NCBI GenBank assembly: GCA_963728655.1
Contig: CAVSLD010000002.1
Coordinates: forward strand, 558,001-622,000
Reading direction: 5' to 3'
Source: Iamia sp963728655
GTDB lineage: Bacteria > Actinomycetota > Acidimicrobiia > Acidimicrobiales > Iamiaceae
Length of the DNA stretch: 64,000 nucleotides
Position 1 is the stretch's first letter; each line of letters begins with the position of its first letter. Made by a program: the position numbers and the translations under genes. The notes below the pieces were generated by a model. The model did no database searches. It was not told the DNA's origin and saw only the letters and a list, made by a program, of their open reading frames with translations. This document shows, piece by piece, positions 16,760-26,892 of the stretch.

Positions 16760-18294
16760 GCCGCCGCTGGCCCGCCCTCGTCCTCATCGCCGCCCTGCTC
16801 GTGGGCGGCATCGTGCTCAGCCGTGACAGCGAGGCCGCCGACGTCGACGAGCCCGCCGTCGACCCGTCCACGCTCCTGCCCGTGGGCGCACCCGACGACG
16901 CCCTCGGGTCGGTGTGGTTCTGCGCCGGCCAGTCGGCCGGCGACGACACCCCGGCCGACGGCACCCTGGTCATCGCCAACCCGTCCGACGGGCCCGCCAC
17001 CGGGCGGGTCGAGGTGGTCTCCGACGCCGGCGACACCGCGAGCCAGGACCTCGACGTGGCCGCCCAGACCACCGTGCGGCTGCGGGTGGCCGACGTCCTC
17101 ACCGGTGACTGGGTGGCGGCGACGGTGGAGACGACCTCGGGCGCGGTGGTGGTCGAGCACGAGGTGGTGGGCCCCCACGGCCGCGACGTGGCCGCCTGCC
17201 AGACCCGCGCCGCCGACCGCCTCTACCTGCCCGCCGGGGCCACCACCCGCGACGCCCAGCTCACCCTCCTCGTGTTCAACCCCTACGCCGACGCAGCCAC
17301 CGTCGACATGTCCTTCGTGACCGATGACGGCGTGCGCCGCCCCCGCGCCCTCCAGGGCCTCCCGGTGCCGGCCGGCGCGGTGGTGCCCGTCGACGTCTCC
17401 GGTGTGGTCACCGTGCGGCCCCTGGTGGCGTCCATCATCACGGCCCGGCGGGGTCGGGTCGTCGTCGACCGGGTGCAGACCTACGACGGACGGGGGGCGG
17501 CCACCACCGAGGAGGAGGCGACCCAGGAGCCCTTCCGGCGCGAGGGCCTCACCGTCACCCCGGCGGTGCCCCGCACCGCGACCGTGTGGAGCTTCCCCGC
17601 CGGCCTGCGGGCCGAGGGCCTCCACGAGCAGATCACCGTGTTCAACCCGGGCGACGACCTGGCCGAGGTCGACCTCACGCTGGCCCTGTCGGACCCGGAG
17701 CGCAACGGCGAGCTCGACCCCTTCGCCCTCGAGGTGCCCGGCGGCGAGGCCCGGGTGTTCGACGTCGACCAGGCCGAGGGCGTGCCCGAGGCCGTGACCC
17801 ACTCGGTCGAGGTCCGCTCCACCAACGGCGTGCCCGTCGTGGCCGAGCGGGACCTCTCGGCCACCGAGGGCACGTCGTACCGGGCCGAGCTGGCCAGCAC
17901 CGGCACACCGGTCGCCTCCTCGGAGTGGGTCTTCGCAGCCGGCCTCCGCGCCGACGACGCCGAGGCCGAGCGCATCGCGGTCACCAACCCCGGTGACGAG
18001 CCCGTCGAGGTCGAGCTGGTGGCCTTCGGCGACGGCGACCGCAGCGAGCCCCTCGGCGACGGGCCGGTGACCCTCGCACCCGGGGAGCAGGCCGAGCTCG
18101 ACGTGGGCGACCTGGGCGGCCTGGCCGAGGACCAGACCTCGCTGCTCGTGCAGGCCTCCGGCATCGTCACCGCCGAGCGGCGCCTCCTCAGCCGGTCCGA
18201 GGACCCCGACGCGGAGGAGCCCGAGCCCGGCGTGGGCGGCTCGGCCGCCATCGGCGTGCCCGTCGGCCCCGACACCGTCGCCCTCGGGGGCTGA
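16756..18294 (+). CDS. DUF5719 family secreted protein
   Basis: 512 residues with one N-terminal membrane anchor (WPALVLIAALLVGGIVLS), then an extracytoplasmic domain with repeated beta-sandwich-like blocks: GTLVIANPSDGPA, LTLLVFNPYADAA, ITVFNPGDDLAEVDL and IAVTNPGDEPVEVEL. DUF5719 proteins follow the large GT2 gene in many Actinobacteria and presumably work with it on the outer face of the membrane; biochemical function is unknown. The gene overlaps the GT2 gene by 4 nt, indicating cotranscription and coupled translation. Confidence 0.88.
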   Translation: MSRRWPALVLIAALLVGGIVLSRDSEAADVDEPAVDPSTLLPVGAPDDALGSVWFCAGQSAGDDTPADGTLVIANPSDGPATGRVEVVSDAGDTASQDLDVAAQTTVRLRVADVLTGDWVAATVETTSGAVVVEHEVVGPHGRDVAACQTRAADRLYLPAGATTRDAQLTLLVFNPYADAATVDMSFVTDDGVRRPRALQGLPVPAGAVVPVDVSGVVTVRPLVASIITARRGRVVVDRVQTYDGRGAATTEEEATQEPFRREGLTVTPAVPRTATVWSFPAGLRAEGLHEQITVFNPGDDLAEVDLTLALSDPERNGELDPFALEVPGGEARVFDVDQAEGVPEAVTHSVEVRSTNGVPVVAERDLSATEGTSYRAELASTGTPVASSEWVFAAGLRADDAEAERIAVTNPGDEPVEVELVAFGDGDRSEPLGDGPVTLAPGEQAELDVGDLGGLAEDQTSLLVQASGIVTAERRLLSRSEDPDAEEPEPGVGGSAAIGVPVGPDTVALGG

Positions 18295-18345
18295 CGGGCA
18301 CCGTCCGGGTGAGGGACGCGACGGGCGGCGTGGCAACCTCGGGAC

Positions 18346-18774
18346 GTGGAACGCCTGCTGCTGGTCGTGGTGCTCGGCCTCGTCGCGATGGCCGTGGCCG
18401 CCGTGCTCCGAGCCCGCACCCGTCTCGACGCCCCCACCCGACCCACGTGGGCGGTGCCCGACCAGGTGGACCGGGGCGAGTTCGCCCGGCCCGACGCCCC
18501 GTGGCTGGTCGCCGTGTTCAGCTCGGCGACCTGCCTGGCCTGCCGGGCCACGTGGGAGAAGGCCCGCCAGCTGGAGAGCGACGACGTGGCCGTGCAGGAC
18601 GTCGATGCGGTGGAGGGCAAGGCCCTCCACGACCGCTACGGGGTCGACGCCGTGCCCATGCTGCTCATCGTCGGGCCCGACGGTCGGGTCCGCTCCAGCT
18701 TCCTGGGTGAGCCGCCCACCGCCGACCTGTGGTCGGCGGTGGCCGACGTGCGAGCCGGCGCCGACGAGGCCTGA
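18346..18774 (+). CDS. Membrane-anchored thioredoxin-like protein
   Basis: 142 residues with an N-terminal hydrophobic helix (LLLVVVLGLVAMAVAAVL) and a thioredoxin-fold domain. The active-site region is VFSSATCLACRATW with a CLAC motif instead of CGPC, and the cis-Pro loop is DAVPMLLIVGPDGRV. It probably faces the extracytoplasmic side and handles disulfides, possibly of envelope proteins. The GTG at 18346 has CAACCT 6 nt upstream, a weak variant of the local leaderless -10 pattern. It converges on ftsH with 30 bp between them. Confidence 0.82.
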   Translation: MERLLLVVVLGLVAMAVAAVLRARTRLDAPTRPTWAVPDQVDRGEFARPDAPWLVAVFSSATCLACRATWEKARQLESDDVAVQDVDAVEGKALHDRYGVDAVPMLLIVGPDGRVRSSFLGEPPTADLWSAVADVRAGADEA

Positions 18775-18804
18775 TCCGACCGCGCCCGACCCGGCCTCGA
18801 AGGC

Positions 18805-20724
18805 CTAGTCGACCGAGGTGGCCTCGGGCTGGCTGGGGGCCTCCTTGGCCATCCGCACCAGGCGGCCGACGGTGGCCCCGTCGACGGTCTCGTGCTCGAG
18901 CAGCGAGCGGGCCACCAGGTTGAGCCCGGCCCGGTTCTCGGTGAGCAGGGTGCGGCAGCGCTCCTCGGCCTCGCGGAGGATGCGCTCGACCTCCTGGTCG
19001 ATGATGTTGGCCAGGGCCCCGCCGTTGCTGTCACGGGACTGCATGAGGTCCTCGCCCAGGAAGACCTGGCCGTGGTTGCCCCAGGCCTGGGGACCGATCT
19101 TGGAGCTCATGCCCCACTCGGTGACCATGCGTCGGGCCCGGCCCGTGCTGACCTCGAGGTCGTTGCCGGCCCCGGTGGTCATCACCCCGAAGACCAGCTG
19201 CTCGGCCACCCGGCCGCCCATGGCGACCACGATGGAGTCCTCGAGGTAGTGCTGGCTGTAGCTGTGGCGGTCCTCGACGGGAAGCTGCTGGGTGACGCCC
19301 AGGGCCATGCCGATGGGCAGGATCGTGACCTTGTGGAGCGGGTCCGCGTTCTCGAGGAGCGTGGCGCACACGGCGTGGCCGGCCTCGTGGTAGGCGGTGA
19401 GCTCCTTCTCCGCGTCGGAGAGGGCCATCGACTCGCGGCGGGCGCCCATCAGGACCCGGTCGCGGGCGTACTCGAAGTCCTCGTTGCCGATCTCCTGGCG
19501 GCCCTGGCGCACGGCGTGCAGGGCGGCCTCGTTGACCAGGTTGGACAGCTCGGCACCGCTCATGCCGGGCGTGCCCCGGGCGACGACGTTGAGGTCGAGC
19601 TCGGGGGAGAGGCGCTTGCCCTTGGTGTGGACCACCAGGATGGCCAGGCGCTCGGTCTGCTCGGGCAGGGGGACCACCACCTGGCGGTCGAAGCGGCCCG
19701 GGCGGAGCAGGGCGGGGTCGAGGATGTCGGGGCGGTTGGTGGCCGCCATCATCACGATGCCCTCGGTGGCCTCGAAGCCGTCCATCTCGTTGAGCATCTG
19801 GTTGAGCGTCTGCTCGCGCTCGTCGTGGCCACCGCCCAGGCCCGCGCCGCGCTTGCGGCCGATGGAGTCGATCTCGTCGATGAAGATGATGGCCCGGCCC
19901 ATCTTCTTGGCCGAGGCGAACAGGTCGCGGACCCGGCTGGCGCCGACGCCGACGAACATCTCCATGAAGTCCGAGCCCGACACCGACAGGAAGGGCACGC
20001 CGGCCTCGCCGGCCACGGCCCGGGCGATGAGGGTCTTGCCGGTGCCCGGGGGCCCGACCAGGAGGATGCCCTTGGGGATGCGGGCGCCGATCTGGCCGAA
20101 GCGCTCGGGGTGCTTCAGGAAGTCGACGACCTCGTTGATCTCGGTCTTGACCCCCTCGTAGCCGGCCACGTCGGCGAAGGTCGTGCCCGGCCGCTCGGTG
20201 CTGTAGGTCTTGGCCTTGCTCCGGCCGATGGACATGATGTTGCCCATCTGGCCCGACGCTCGGCGGTTGAGCAGCCAGAGCAGGCCGCCGAAGAACAGGA
20301 ACGGCAGCAGCAGCGGCAGCCAGGTGGCGAAGAAGCTGGGCCCGGGGGTCTTGGGCTCGAGCTCGACGTCGTTGTCCTCGGCGAGGGTGAGGACGTCCTC
20401 CGGGGCCTGCTGGAGGGCGGTGGTCTTGAAGGTCTCGCCGCCCTTGTAGTCGTCGGCGTAGGTGCCCTCGATGTTGCCGGAGGGGTTGTCGTACTCGATC
20501 TTGGCCACGTGGCCGTCGGTGACCTCGTTCCGGAAGGCCGAGTAGGGGATGTCGGTGCCGTCGTCGCTGTTGGAGGTGACGGCGACCACCATCACGCCGA
20601 GGAAGGCGGCGACGAGGAGGTAGAGCGACCACTTGGGCCAGCCCGGCTCGGACTTGCCCGACTTCGACCCGCCCGAGGGCTCGTCCGGCGGAGGAGGGGG
20701 CATCTGCGGACCCTGCTGCGACAT
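18805..20724 (-). CDS. ftsH: ATP-dependent zinc metalloprotease FtsH
   Basis: 639 residues. Two N-terminal membrane helices flank an extracytoplasmic FtsH_ext domain (YSAFRNEVTDGHVAKIEYD). The AAA domain has Walker A GPPGTGKT, Walker B IIFIDEIDSIG and the second region of homology ATNRPDILDPALLRPGRFDR. The M41 protease domain has the zinc site HEAGH (His446, Glu447, His450). FtsH degrades membrane and short-lived cytosolic proteins as a hexamer. The ATG at 20724 follows TACCAT by 6 nt. The C-terminus is short and regular. It is divergent from the DUF3499 gene. Confidence 0.97.
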   Translation of the reverse strand: MSQQGPQMPPPPPDEPSGGSKSGKSEPGWPKWSLYLLVAAFLGVMVVAVTSNSDDGTDIPYSAFRNEVTDGHVAKIEYDNPSGNIEGTYADDYKGGETFKTTALQQAPEDVLTLAEDNDVELEPKTPGPSFFATWLPLLLPFLFFGGLLWLLNRRASGQMGNIMSIGRSKAKTYSTERPGTTFADVAGYEGVKTEINEVVDFLKHPERFGQIGARIPKGILLVGPPGTGKTLIARAVAGEAGVPFLSVSGSDFMEMFVGVGASRVRDLFASAKKMGRAIIFIDEIDSIGRKRGAGLGGGHDEREQTLNQMLNEMDGFEATEGIVMMAATNRPDILDPALLRPGRFDRQVVVPLPEQTERLAILVVHTKGKRLSPELDLNVVARGTPGMSGAELSNLVNEAALHAVRQGRQEIGNEDFEYARDRVLMGARRESMALSDAEKELTAYHEAGHAVCATLLENADPLHKVTILPIGMALGVTQQLPVEDRHSYSQHYLEDSIVVAMGGRVAEQLVFGVMTTGAGNDLEVSTGRARRMVTEWGMSSKIGPQAWGNHGQVFLGEDLMQSRDSNGGALANIIDQEVERILREAEERCRTLLTENRAGLNLVARSLLEHETVDGATVGRLVRMAKEAPSQPEATSVD

Positions 20725-20730
20725 GGGGAC

Positions 20731-20736
20731 ATGGTA
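20731..20736 (-). promoter_or_regulatory. -10 box of ftsH
   Basis: TACCAT on the reverse strand, 6 nt before ATG; leaderless type. The whole ftsH/DUF3499 divergent gap is only 76 bp. Confidence 0.5.
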
Positions 20737-20787
20737 GGGGTCCGGGACCCCGTCGCGGCCATCACCGAGAGCGGTTTCGGGGGCCGT

Positions 20788-20793
20788 TACCCT
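20788..20793 (+). promoter_or_regulatory. -10 box of DUF3499 gene
   Basis: TACCCT, 7 nt before the ATG at 20801; leaderless type. Confidence 0.5.
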
Positions 20794-20800
20794 CTGTCCC

Positions 20801-21037
20801 ATGGCTCGTCGCTGCGCCCGTCCCGACTGCGCCGAGGTGGCGTCCACGACGCTGGCCTACGAGTACGCCACGTCGACGGTGTGGATCGGCCCGCTGGCCG
20901 AGGAGAGCCACCCCATGCGCCACGACCTCTGCGGCCGTCACGCCGACCGCCTCAGCGTGCCCCGGGGCTGGCAGCTGCGCGACCGCCGCGACGTGCTGCC
21001 CCTGCCCCTCTTCGGCGGCGACGCCCTGGCGAGCTAG
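20801..21037 (+). CDS. DUF3499 family protein
   Basis: 78 residues. It has the family pattern: N-terminal RRCARPDCAEVASTTLAY, a central Trp-Ile block and MRHDLCGRHADRLSVPRGW, with Cys and His residues that could hold a zinc ion. DUF3499 genes usually sit beside GT2, DUF5719 and phosphomannomutase genes in Actinobacteria. Here the group is split, with phosphomannomutase and isomerase 11 kb further on. Function unknown. Confidence 0.85.
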   Translation: MARRCARPDCAEVASTTLAYEYATSTVWIGPLAEESHPMRHDLCGRHADRLSVPRGWQLRDRRDVLPLPLFGGDALAS

Positions 21038-21095
21038 GTCGCCCCGGCGGGCCCCCGGCCGGCCCTCCCGCCCCCAGGCCGGCTGTCGCCGGCCC

Positions 21096-23557
21096 TCAGG
21101 CTCGCCCCAGGACTCGCTCGGGTGCGGGGCTCTCGACCTCCACGGTGCCGTGCCCGAGCTTGCCGTGGCGGTCGTCGCCCCAGCAGACCACGGTGGTGTC
21201 GTCCTTGAGGGCGCAGGCGTGGTCGAAGCCGGCGGTGACCTGGGTGGCATCGGTGAGACCGCTCACCGGGACCGGCGTGACCGCGTCGGAGCCGCCGGGG
21301 TCGCCGGTGCCGAGCTGGCTGCTCTGGTGTCCGCCCCCAGCAGCGGGCGGTCCCGTCGTCGAGGGCCGCGCAGGAGAAGCTGTACCCGCTGGCGGGCTGG
21401 CCGCCGAGCCGATGTCCTGGACGTCGGCCGGGGGCAGGTTCACGCCTCCGGTGCCCCCGTCGCCGAGGAGGCCCGAACCCCAGCAGCGGACGCCACCGAG
21501 CCGGGTGGTGGCGCAGGTCTTGTCGCGGTCGCCCGTCGCCGACTCGTCCATCCCGGTGAGGCCGGTCACCGTGACCGGGAGTGCTGGCGTCGGTCGTGGT
21601 GCCGTCGCCGAGCTGGCCGACGTTGTTGTCGCCCCAGCAGCGGACGCTGCCGTCGGCGTTGACCGTGGCGCAGGCGTGGCCGAAGCCGAGGGCGAGCGAA
21701 CCGACGTCGGAGAGGCCCGGAGACGACCACCGGGGTGCTCGACCCCGTGGTGGTGCCGTTCGCCCAGGCGGCCGTCGGCGTTCTGCGCCCCAGCACCGCG
21801 CCGTGCCGTCGGTGCGTCGGGCGCAGGTGAACCTGTAGCCGGCGCTGATCTCGGCCACGCCGCTGAGACCCCAGACGGTGACGGGGGTGGGGGAGTCGGT
21901 GGTGGTGCCGTCGCCGAGCTGGCCGTCGTCGTTGTCGCCCCAGCAGCGGGCGGTGCCGTCGGTGAGGCGGGCGCAGGTGTGGCCGTAGCCGGCGGCGACC
22001 TCCACCGCGCCGGTGAGGCCGGTGACGGTGACGGGGGTGGGGGAGTCGGTGGTGGTGCCGTCGCCGAGCTGGCCGGCGGTGTTGTCGCCCCAGCAGCGGA
22101 CGGTGGTGTCGGCCAGGACGGCGCAGGTGTGCTGGGCGCCGGCGTCGAGGTCGACGACGTCGGTGAGGTAGGGGTTGGTGAAGTGGTAGCCGGTGACGTC
22201 GATGACGATGTGGGTGGTGGAGCCGAAGACCTGGAGGGTGAGGTCGTCGGTGGTGGTGTCGGTGGTGAGGGGGAGGGTGCCGGTGTTGGTGATGGACTGG
22301 CCGGCGGTCATGTTGAGGAAGGTGGCGTTGGGGAGGGGGGTGCCCGGCGGGGTGGGCGCGGGCGAAGCCGGCGGTGGTGGGGCCGACGGCGGTGATGGTC
22401 GTCTCGACGGCGTCGGCGGCGTCGGGGATGGCGCAGCCGTCGGGGTTGCCGCCCTGGCTGGCGAAGCCCGGCCCCTGTGCCGGCGACCTGGTAGGTGCGG
22501 GCCTCGCCGGGGCCGAAGGTGCCGCCGGCGCCGGCTTGGCGGGTGTCGACGATGCGGCAGGGGGTGACCGCGACGTAGGTCGAGGGGGTGGCGGTGGCGC
22601 CCGTGTCGGGGGCGAAGTAGCCGGTGACGTCGACGACGAGGTGGGTGCCGGCGCCGAAGGCGGCGACGGTGAGGTCGGCGCGGCTGTTGGAGGTGGCGAT
22701 GGGGACGGTCCCGGTGTTGCCGATGGACTCGCCCGAGGTGAAGTTCAGGAAGGTGGCGTTGGGGAGGGCGGTGCCGGCGGGCCAGGCCCGCGAGTAGCCG
22801 GTCCCGGTGGGGCCGACCGCGGTGAGGGTGGCCTCGATGGCGGTGGCGTCGGCGGGGATGGCGCAGCCCGACGGGTCGCCGCCCTGGCTCGCGAACAGGG
22901 GCCCGAAGGTCGAGGACGCGACCTGGAAGGTGCGGGCGGTGGCGCCGAGGGGTCCGGCGGCCGCCGAGCGGGTGTCGACGAGGCGACAGGGCGTGACCGA
23001 GGTGAACGGTTGGCCGCCGCTGGGGGAGAAGTAGCCGGTGATGTCGATGACGACCTGGGTGGAGGCGCCGAAGACCTGCACGGAGAGGTCGAAGGTGGAG
23101 GGCTCGGGCGCGAGGGGGAGGGTGCCGGTGTTGCCGATGGACTCGCCACCCTGGAAGTTGAGGAAGGTGGCGGTGGGCTGGGGGCTGCCGGCGGGCCAGG
23201 CCCGGAGGTAGCCCGTGCCGGTCGGACCCACGGCGGTGACGGTGGCCTCCACCGCGGTGGCGTCGACGGGGATGGCGCAGCCGTCGGGGGTGCCCCCCAC
23301 CGTCGCGAACCGCGACCCGCTGCCCGCGACCTGGAACGACCGGGTCGCGAACGACGCGAAGGCACCGCCGGCGCCGGGCTGGCGGGAGTCGGTCACCCGG
23401 CACGGCGTGATCGCCGAGAACGACGCGTCGAAGCTCCCCGCCGCGGCCGCCTCCGGGGCGCCGACGCCCGGCACCACCGCGGCCGTCAGCCCCCACCAGC
23501 AGCCGCGACGACCGCCACCACGCCCCGACCCACCGTGATGCTCACCCTGCTGGCCAT
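21096..23557 (-). pseudogene. Secreted RCC1-repeat protein with N-terminal beta repeats (many frameshifts)
   Basis: The reading is coherent only if about nine single-base shifts are allowed, for example near 23490, 22468, 22344, 21788, 21759, 21717, 21578, 21405 and 21335; most fall in short C or G runs. The ATG at 23557 has a GAGGAGG Shine-Dalgarno and a signal peptide. Three copies of a repeat of about 115 residues follow (TPCRxxDTR, DGCAIPxDA, VGPTGTGY, ATFLN, VDVTGYF), then at least six RCC1-type repeats (HTCARLTDGTARCWGDNDDG, QLGDGTTTDSPTPV). RCC1 repeats form a seven-bladed propeller. A surface protein is likely. Sequencing error explains the shifts better than decay because every repeat is otherwise intact. 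Confidence 0.8.
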
Positions 23558-23714
23558 CGGTCCTCCTCTGCCGACGGACCGGGCGGATCCCGGTCCGGCC
23601 CGACGGCCGCCCGGGCGGGAGGTCGGTGCTCTGCGCCGCCGAGGATGTCAGCCCCGCATCAACCAGGCGTTAAACGGCCCCGCGCCCCACCGTGTCCGGC
23701 GAGGATCGAGGGGG

Positions 23715-26708
23715 TCAGAGGCCGAGCCGGTCCAGCAGGCGCTGGGACTCGACGTCGGGGGCCAGCCCCGAGTCCCGCAGCGCCTGCGCCATCGCCCGGG
23801 CCGCGCCCTGGGCCGAACCCAGGGCGCCCACGGCCAGGTGGCAGCGGATCGCCAGGCGGTGGGCCCGCTCCGAGAGCGGGTCGAGGCCCACCGCCCGCAC
23901 CGCGAGGGGGTGGGCCGACTCCGGCTCGCCGCAGGCGAGGACCAGCTCTCCGGACCGGAGGACCGCTCCGAGGGCGACGGACCGGAGCCGGAGCCGTTCG
24001 TGGGCCGCCCACGGCACCTCGAGGTCGGCCAGGAGGTCGCCGGTGCCCAGCTCGGCGACCCGTCGGTAGGACCGGAGGGCCTCGCTGGGGAGCCCGGCCG
24101 CCTCGGCCCGCACGGCATCCGCCATGGCCTGGTCCACGACATCGACGTCCACCACCACCCCGTCCTCGGCGAGGGTGAGCCGGGGACCGTCGGGCCGGAC
24201 GAACCAGGGTGCCGCCCCCTTCTCGCGGTCGGGCTCGAGCGCGATCTGGAGGTGGTGGAGGTTGACCCGCAGGTTGGCCGTCGCCTTGCCGGCGGGCAGG
24301 TCCGGCCACAGGGCCTCGGCCACCTGCTCCCGCAGGGCGTCACGGTGCAGCGCCAGGTACGCGAGCAGCGCCTGCACCCGGGCCCGGCCCTCCCACGGCT
24401 CCACCGGTGCCCCGTCCGAGCGCGCCAGCGCCAACCGGCCCATCAGGCCGATGTGCAGGTCGTACGGGGGCCGCTGGGGCCGGGAGCGGATCAGGGCCCG
24501 GGCCCGCTCCCGGTCGGGACCCTGGCCCTCGGCCAACCTGCGGAGCCAGGCGGCCCGTCCGGGGATCGAGGCGAGGGTCTCCGCCGCGCCCTCCTGGTCG
24601 CCGGCGGCCACGGCGAGCTCGGCCAGCAGCGGCGGGGGCACGTGCACCTGGAGCACCGTCGGGTCGTGCCAGGGCAGGGCGCGGGCGGGACGGGCGTCCC
24701 CCTGGCGTGCCGCGATCAGCGCAGCGCCGGCCTCGACGGCCACCGTCAGGGCGGGGCCGAGACGACACCGGTCGAGCGAGGCCCCCTCGGGGACCAACGC
24801 CCGCAGCAGGGTCAGCACGTGCAGGTAGGGCCGCTCCGGCCACCGCCCGAGGGGGACGTCTCTGAGGGCGGCCCGCAGCTTCGCGACGCAGGTCTCCTCG
24901 TCGTCGGTGACGAGGGACAGGACCGCGTCGGCGACGTCGGTGTAGAGCGACACGCGTCGGGCGACCCCTGCGGAGCGCCGGCGGGACTCGCCCACCAGGC
25001 GACGGGCGGTCTCCAGGTCGCCGGCAGCCACGCCCATCACGGCGACCACGCCCTCGAGCGACACGCGCGTGGTGATCAACCGCACGGAGTGGCGGTCCGG
25101 GAGCGCCCGGGCCAGGGGCCAGGCCTCGGCCGGCGGGATCTGGCCGCTCATCCACACCGCCATGGCGTGGTTGATGTCGTCCAGGTCCTCCTCCAGGATC
25201 TGGGTGAGGGTGACGCCGACGGCCTCGGGGCGCCCCAGGTCGACGAGCCGGAGGGCCCGGGACGCCTCCGCCTGGTCGGGCGGGAAGCCGTCCAGGTCCC
25301 CGAGGGCCGCCAGCGCAGCCTCGGCGTCGCCGCCGGCCTGGGCCTGTCGCGAGGACAGGAAGCCGAGCATCGCCTCCGCGTAGGGGAGCCCCTCGCGGGC
25401 GAGGACCCGGACCCGCTCCGGTGCCTCGATCGAGGGCTCGCGCTCCAGGGTGAGGAACTGGACGGTCCGCCACCGCGCCACCGCCTCCACCTCCCGGTCG
25501 CCGGCGGCCTGGGCCTGCTCGGCGGCCTGGGCGAAGAGCGAGGCCGCCAGGCGGTCGTCGTCGGCCTGGCACCGGGCGGCGACGAAGTAGCGGCGGAGGG
25601 GCTCGGTCACCGCAGTCGGCGGCAGGAGGGCCACGAGCTGGTCGATCTCGACCGAGGAGAGGTGGAGGGCGGGTCGTCGGATGTAGTCCAGCACGACCTG
25701 CCTCAACCCGGAGTCGTCGCCGGCTCGGGCGAAGGCCGCGGCGGCCCGCAGGAGCTGTCCGTCCCTGGCCAGGACCCTCGCGCCCTGCCCGAGCGCGGTG
25801 CGTTCCGCCTCGTCGTCGAGGGCCGGCCCGAGCGCTTCGGACCAGAGGTCGTGGAGGCGGAAGGCGCCGTCGCCGAGGTCGTCGACCAGCGGGAGGTCGG
25901 CGACCAGGTCCGCGGCACGCCACCGCCCGTCCAGCCCGGAGACCAGGGTGTCGTCGATCTCGCCGAAGAGGGCGGCCCCGGCCAGGGTCCGCAACCGGTC
26001 GGGGGCGAGGGTCGCCACGACCTCCTCCCACAGGAACTCGATCGAGGCCGGACGGCCGACCCGGGCCGCCAGGGTGGCCAGTGCCGGCCAGTGGGGCAGG
26101 CCGTCGGCCAGCTCGGGGGGGAGGCGGAGCTGTGCCGCCAGGAGCCCCCGCTCGGCATCGGAGAAGGCCAGCTCGTCCTGGCCGAGGACCAGGGCTTGCC
26201 CGGTCGCCCGCAGCCGGGCGATCGGGAGGAGGGGCGGTCGCCGACCGCTGACCACCACGTGGCCGTTCGCCGGCAGGGCGTCGACGAGCTCGCACAGGAC
26301 GCTCCACGCCGCCTCGGACGAGCCGAGGCGGTGGGTGTCGTCGAAGATCAGCGCCACCGCCGTCGGTGAACGGCACCACACGACGTCCACGAGCTGCCCG
26401 GTGGTGGGCTCGTCGACCTCGAGCCCGAGGGCCTCGCCGATCCGGCGGCGGAGACGGCCGGGCGCACGGTCGCCCTCCTGGACCGACACGACCACGTCGC
26501 TCCCGAGCTGCTCGATCTCGTTCTCGCTCACGGCTTGGGCGATCAGGGTGGACTTGCCGAACCCTGCTCCTGCGGTGAGCACCGTGAGGCGACGCTCGAA
26601 CCGGTCCCGCAAGGGCGTGACCAGCCGGGGGCGCGGGAGCAGCACGGGTCCGGTCGTCCGGGCCGCCCCGAGGGGCACGGGGCCCTGTCCCGCCGATGGT
26701 CCCTCCAC
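23715..26708 (-). CDS. STAND/MalT-like ATPase with C-terminal SARP-type BTAD domain
   Basis: 997 residues. The N-terminal ATPase starts near LLPRPRLVTPLRDRFERRL with Walker A GAGFGKST and a Walker B-like ALIFDDTH, as in MalT-type STAND regulators. A long helical-repeat middle follows (about residues 330-720). The C-terminus holds a SARP-like winged helix (RVQALLAYLALHRDALREQV, LWPDLPAGKATANLRVNLHHLQ) and a bacterial transcriptional activation domain of TPR type. Such proteins are transcriptional activators switched by ligand and ATP. SARP usually has the DNA-binding and BTAD domains at the N-terminus; here they are at the C-terminus. The GTG at 26708 follows TATCGT by 6 nt. Confidence 0.85.
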   Translation of the reverse strand: MEGPSAGQGPVPLGAARTTGPVLLPRPRLVTPLRDRFERRLTVLTAGAGFGKSTLIAQAVSENEIEQLGSDVVVSVQEGDRAPGRLRRRIGEALGLEVDEPTTGQLVDVVWCRSPTAVALIFDDTHRLGSSEAAWSVLCELVDALPANGHVVVSGRRPPLLPIARLRATGQALVLGQDELAFSDAERGLLAAQLRLPPELADGLPHWPALATLAARVGRPASIEFLWEEVVATLAPDRLRTLAGAALFGEIDDTLVSGLDGRWRAADLVADLPLVDDLGDGAFRLHDLWSEALGPALDDEAERTALGQGARVLARDGQLLRAAAAFARAGDDSGLRQVVLDYIRRPALHLSSVEIDQLVALLPPTAVTEPLRRYFVAARCQADDDRLAASLFAQAAEQAQAAGDREVEAVARWRTVQFLTLEREPSIEAPERVRVLAREGLPYAEAMLGFLSSRQAQAGGDAEAALAALGDLDGFPPDQAEASRALRLVDLGRPEAVGVTLTQILEEDLDDINHAMAVWMSGQIPPAEAWPLARALPDRHSVRLITTRVSLEGVVAVMGVAAGDLETARRLVGESRRRSAGVARRVSLYTDVADAVLSLVTDDEETCVAKLRAALRDVPLGRWPERPYLHVLTLLRALVPEGASLDRCRLGPALTVAVEAGAALIAARQGDARPARALPWHDPTVLQVHVPPPLLAELAVAAGDQEGAAETLASIPGRAAWLRRLAEGQGPDRERARALIRSRPQRPPYDLHIGLMGRLALARSDGAPVEPWEGRARVQALLAYLALHRDALREQVAEALWPDLPAGKATANLRVNLHHLQIALEPDREKGAAPWFVRPDGPRLTLAEDGVVVDVDVVDQAMADAVRAEAAGLPSEALRSYRRVAELGTGDLLADLEVPWAAHERLRLRSVALGAVLRSGELVLACGEPESAHPLAVRAVGLDPLSERAHRLAIRCHLAVGALGSAQGAARAMAQALRDSGLAPDVESQRLLDRLGL

Positions 26709-26714
26709 GCGCCC

Positions 26715-26720
26715 ACGATA
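26715..26720 (-). promoter_or_regulatory. -10 box of STAND-SARP regulator gene
   Basis: TATCGT on the reverse strand, 6 nt before the GTG at 26708; leaderless type. Confidence 0.5.
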
Positions 26721-26840
26721 GGAGAGGACCGGCCGGCCGTGGGTGGCTGGCCTGGGGACCGGCGGGACCACGATCCCTCGTGATCGCACCGACGCCGAGG
26801 CCTCCCGGCTCCTGACGGGGAGGGAGCAGGGGGTGGCCGG

Positions 26841-26846
26841 TAGCCT
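26841..26846 (+). promoter_or_regulatory. Possible -10 box of the CPBP-glycan operon
   Basis: TAGCCT about 46 nt upstream of the chosen GTG at 26893. No -35 is visible, so this is weak. Confidence 0.25.
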
Positions 26847-26892
26847 CGTCCGGCCCGGGTCCCGACCCCTTCGCGACCCGGCCTCCCTCGAC

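Noticed and set aside
22308..23477. Treating the first frame of the RCC1 locus as a complete short gene
   Set aside because: The repeats continue in the neighbouring frames, so it is one larger protein.
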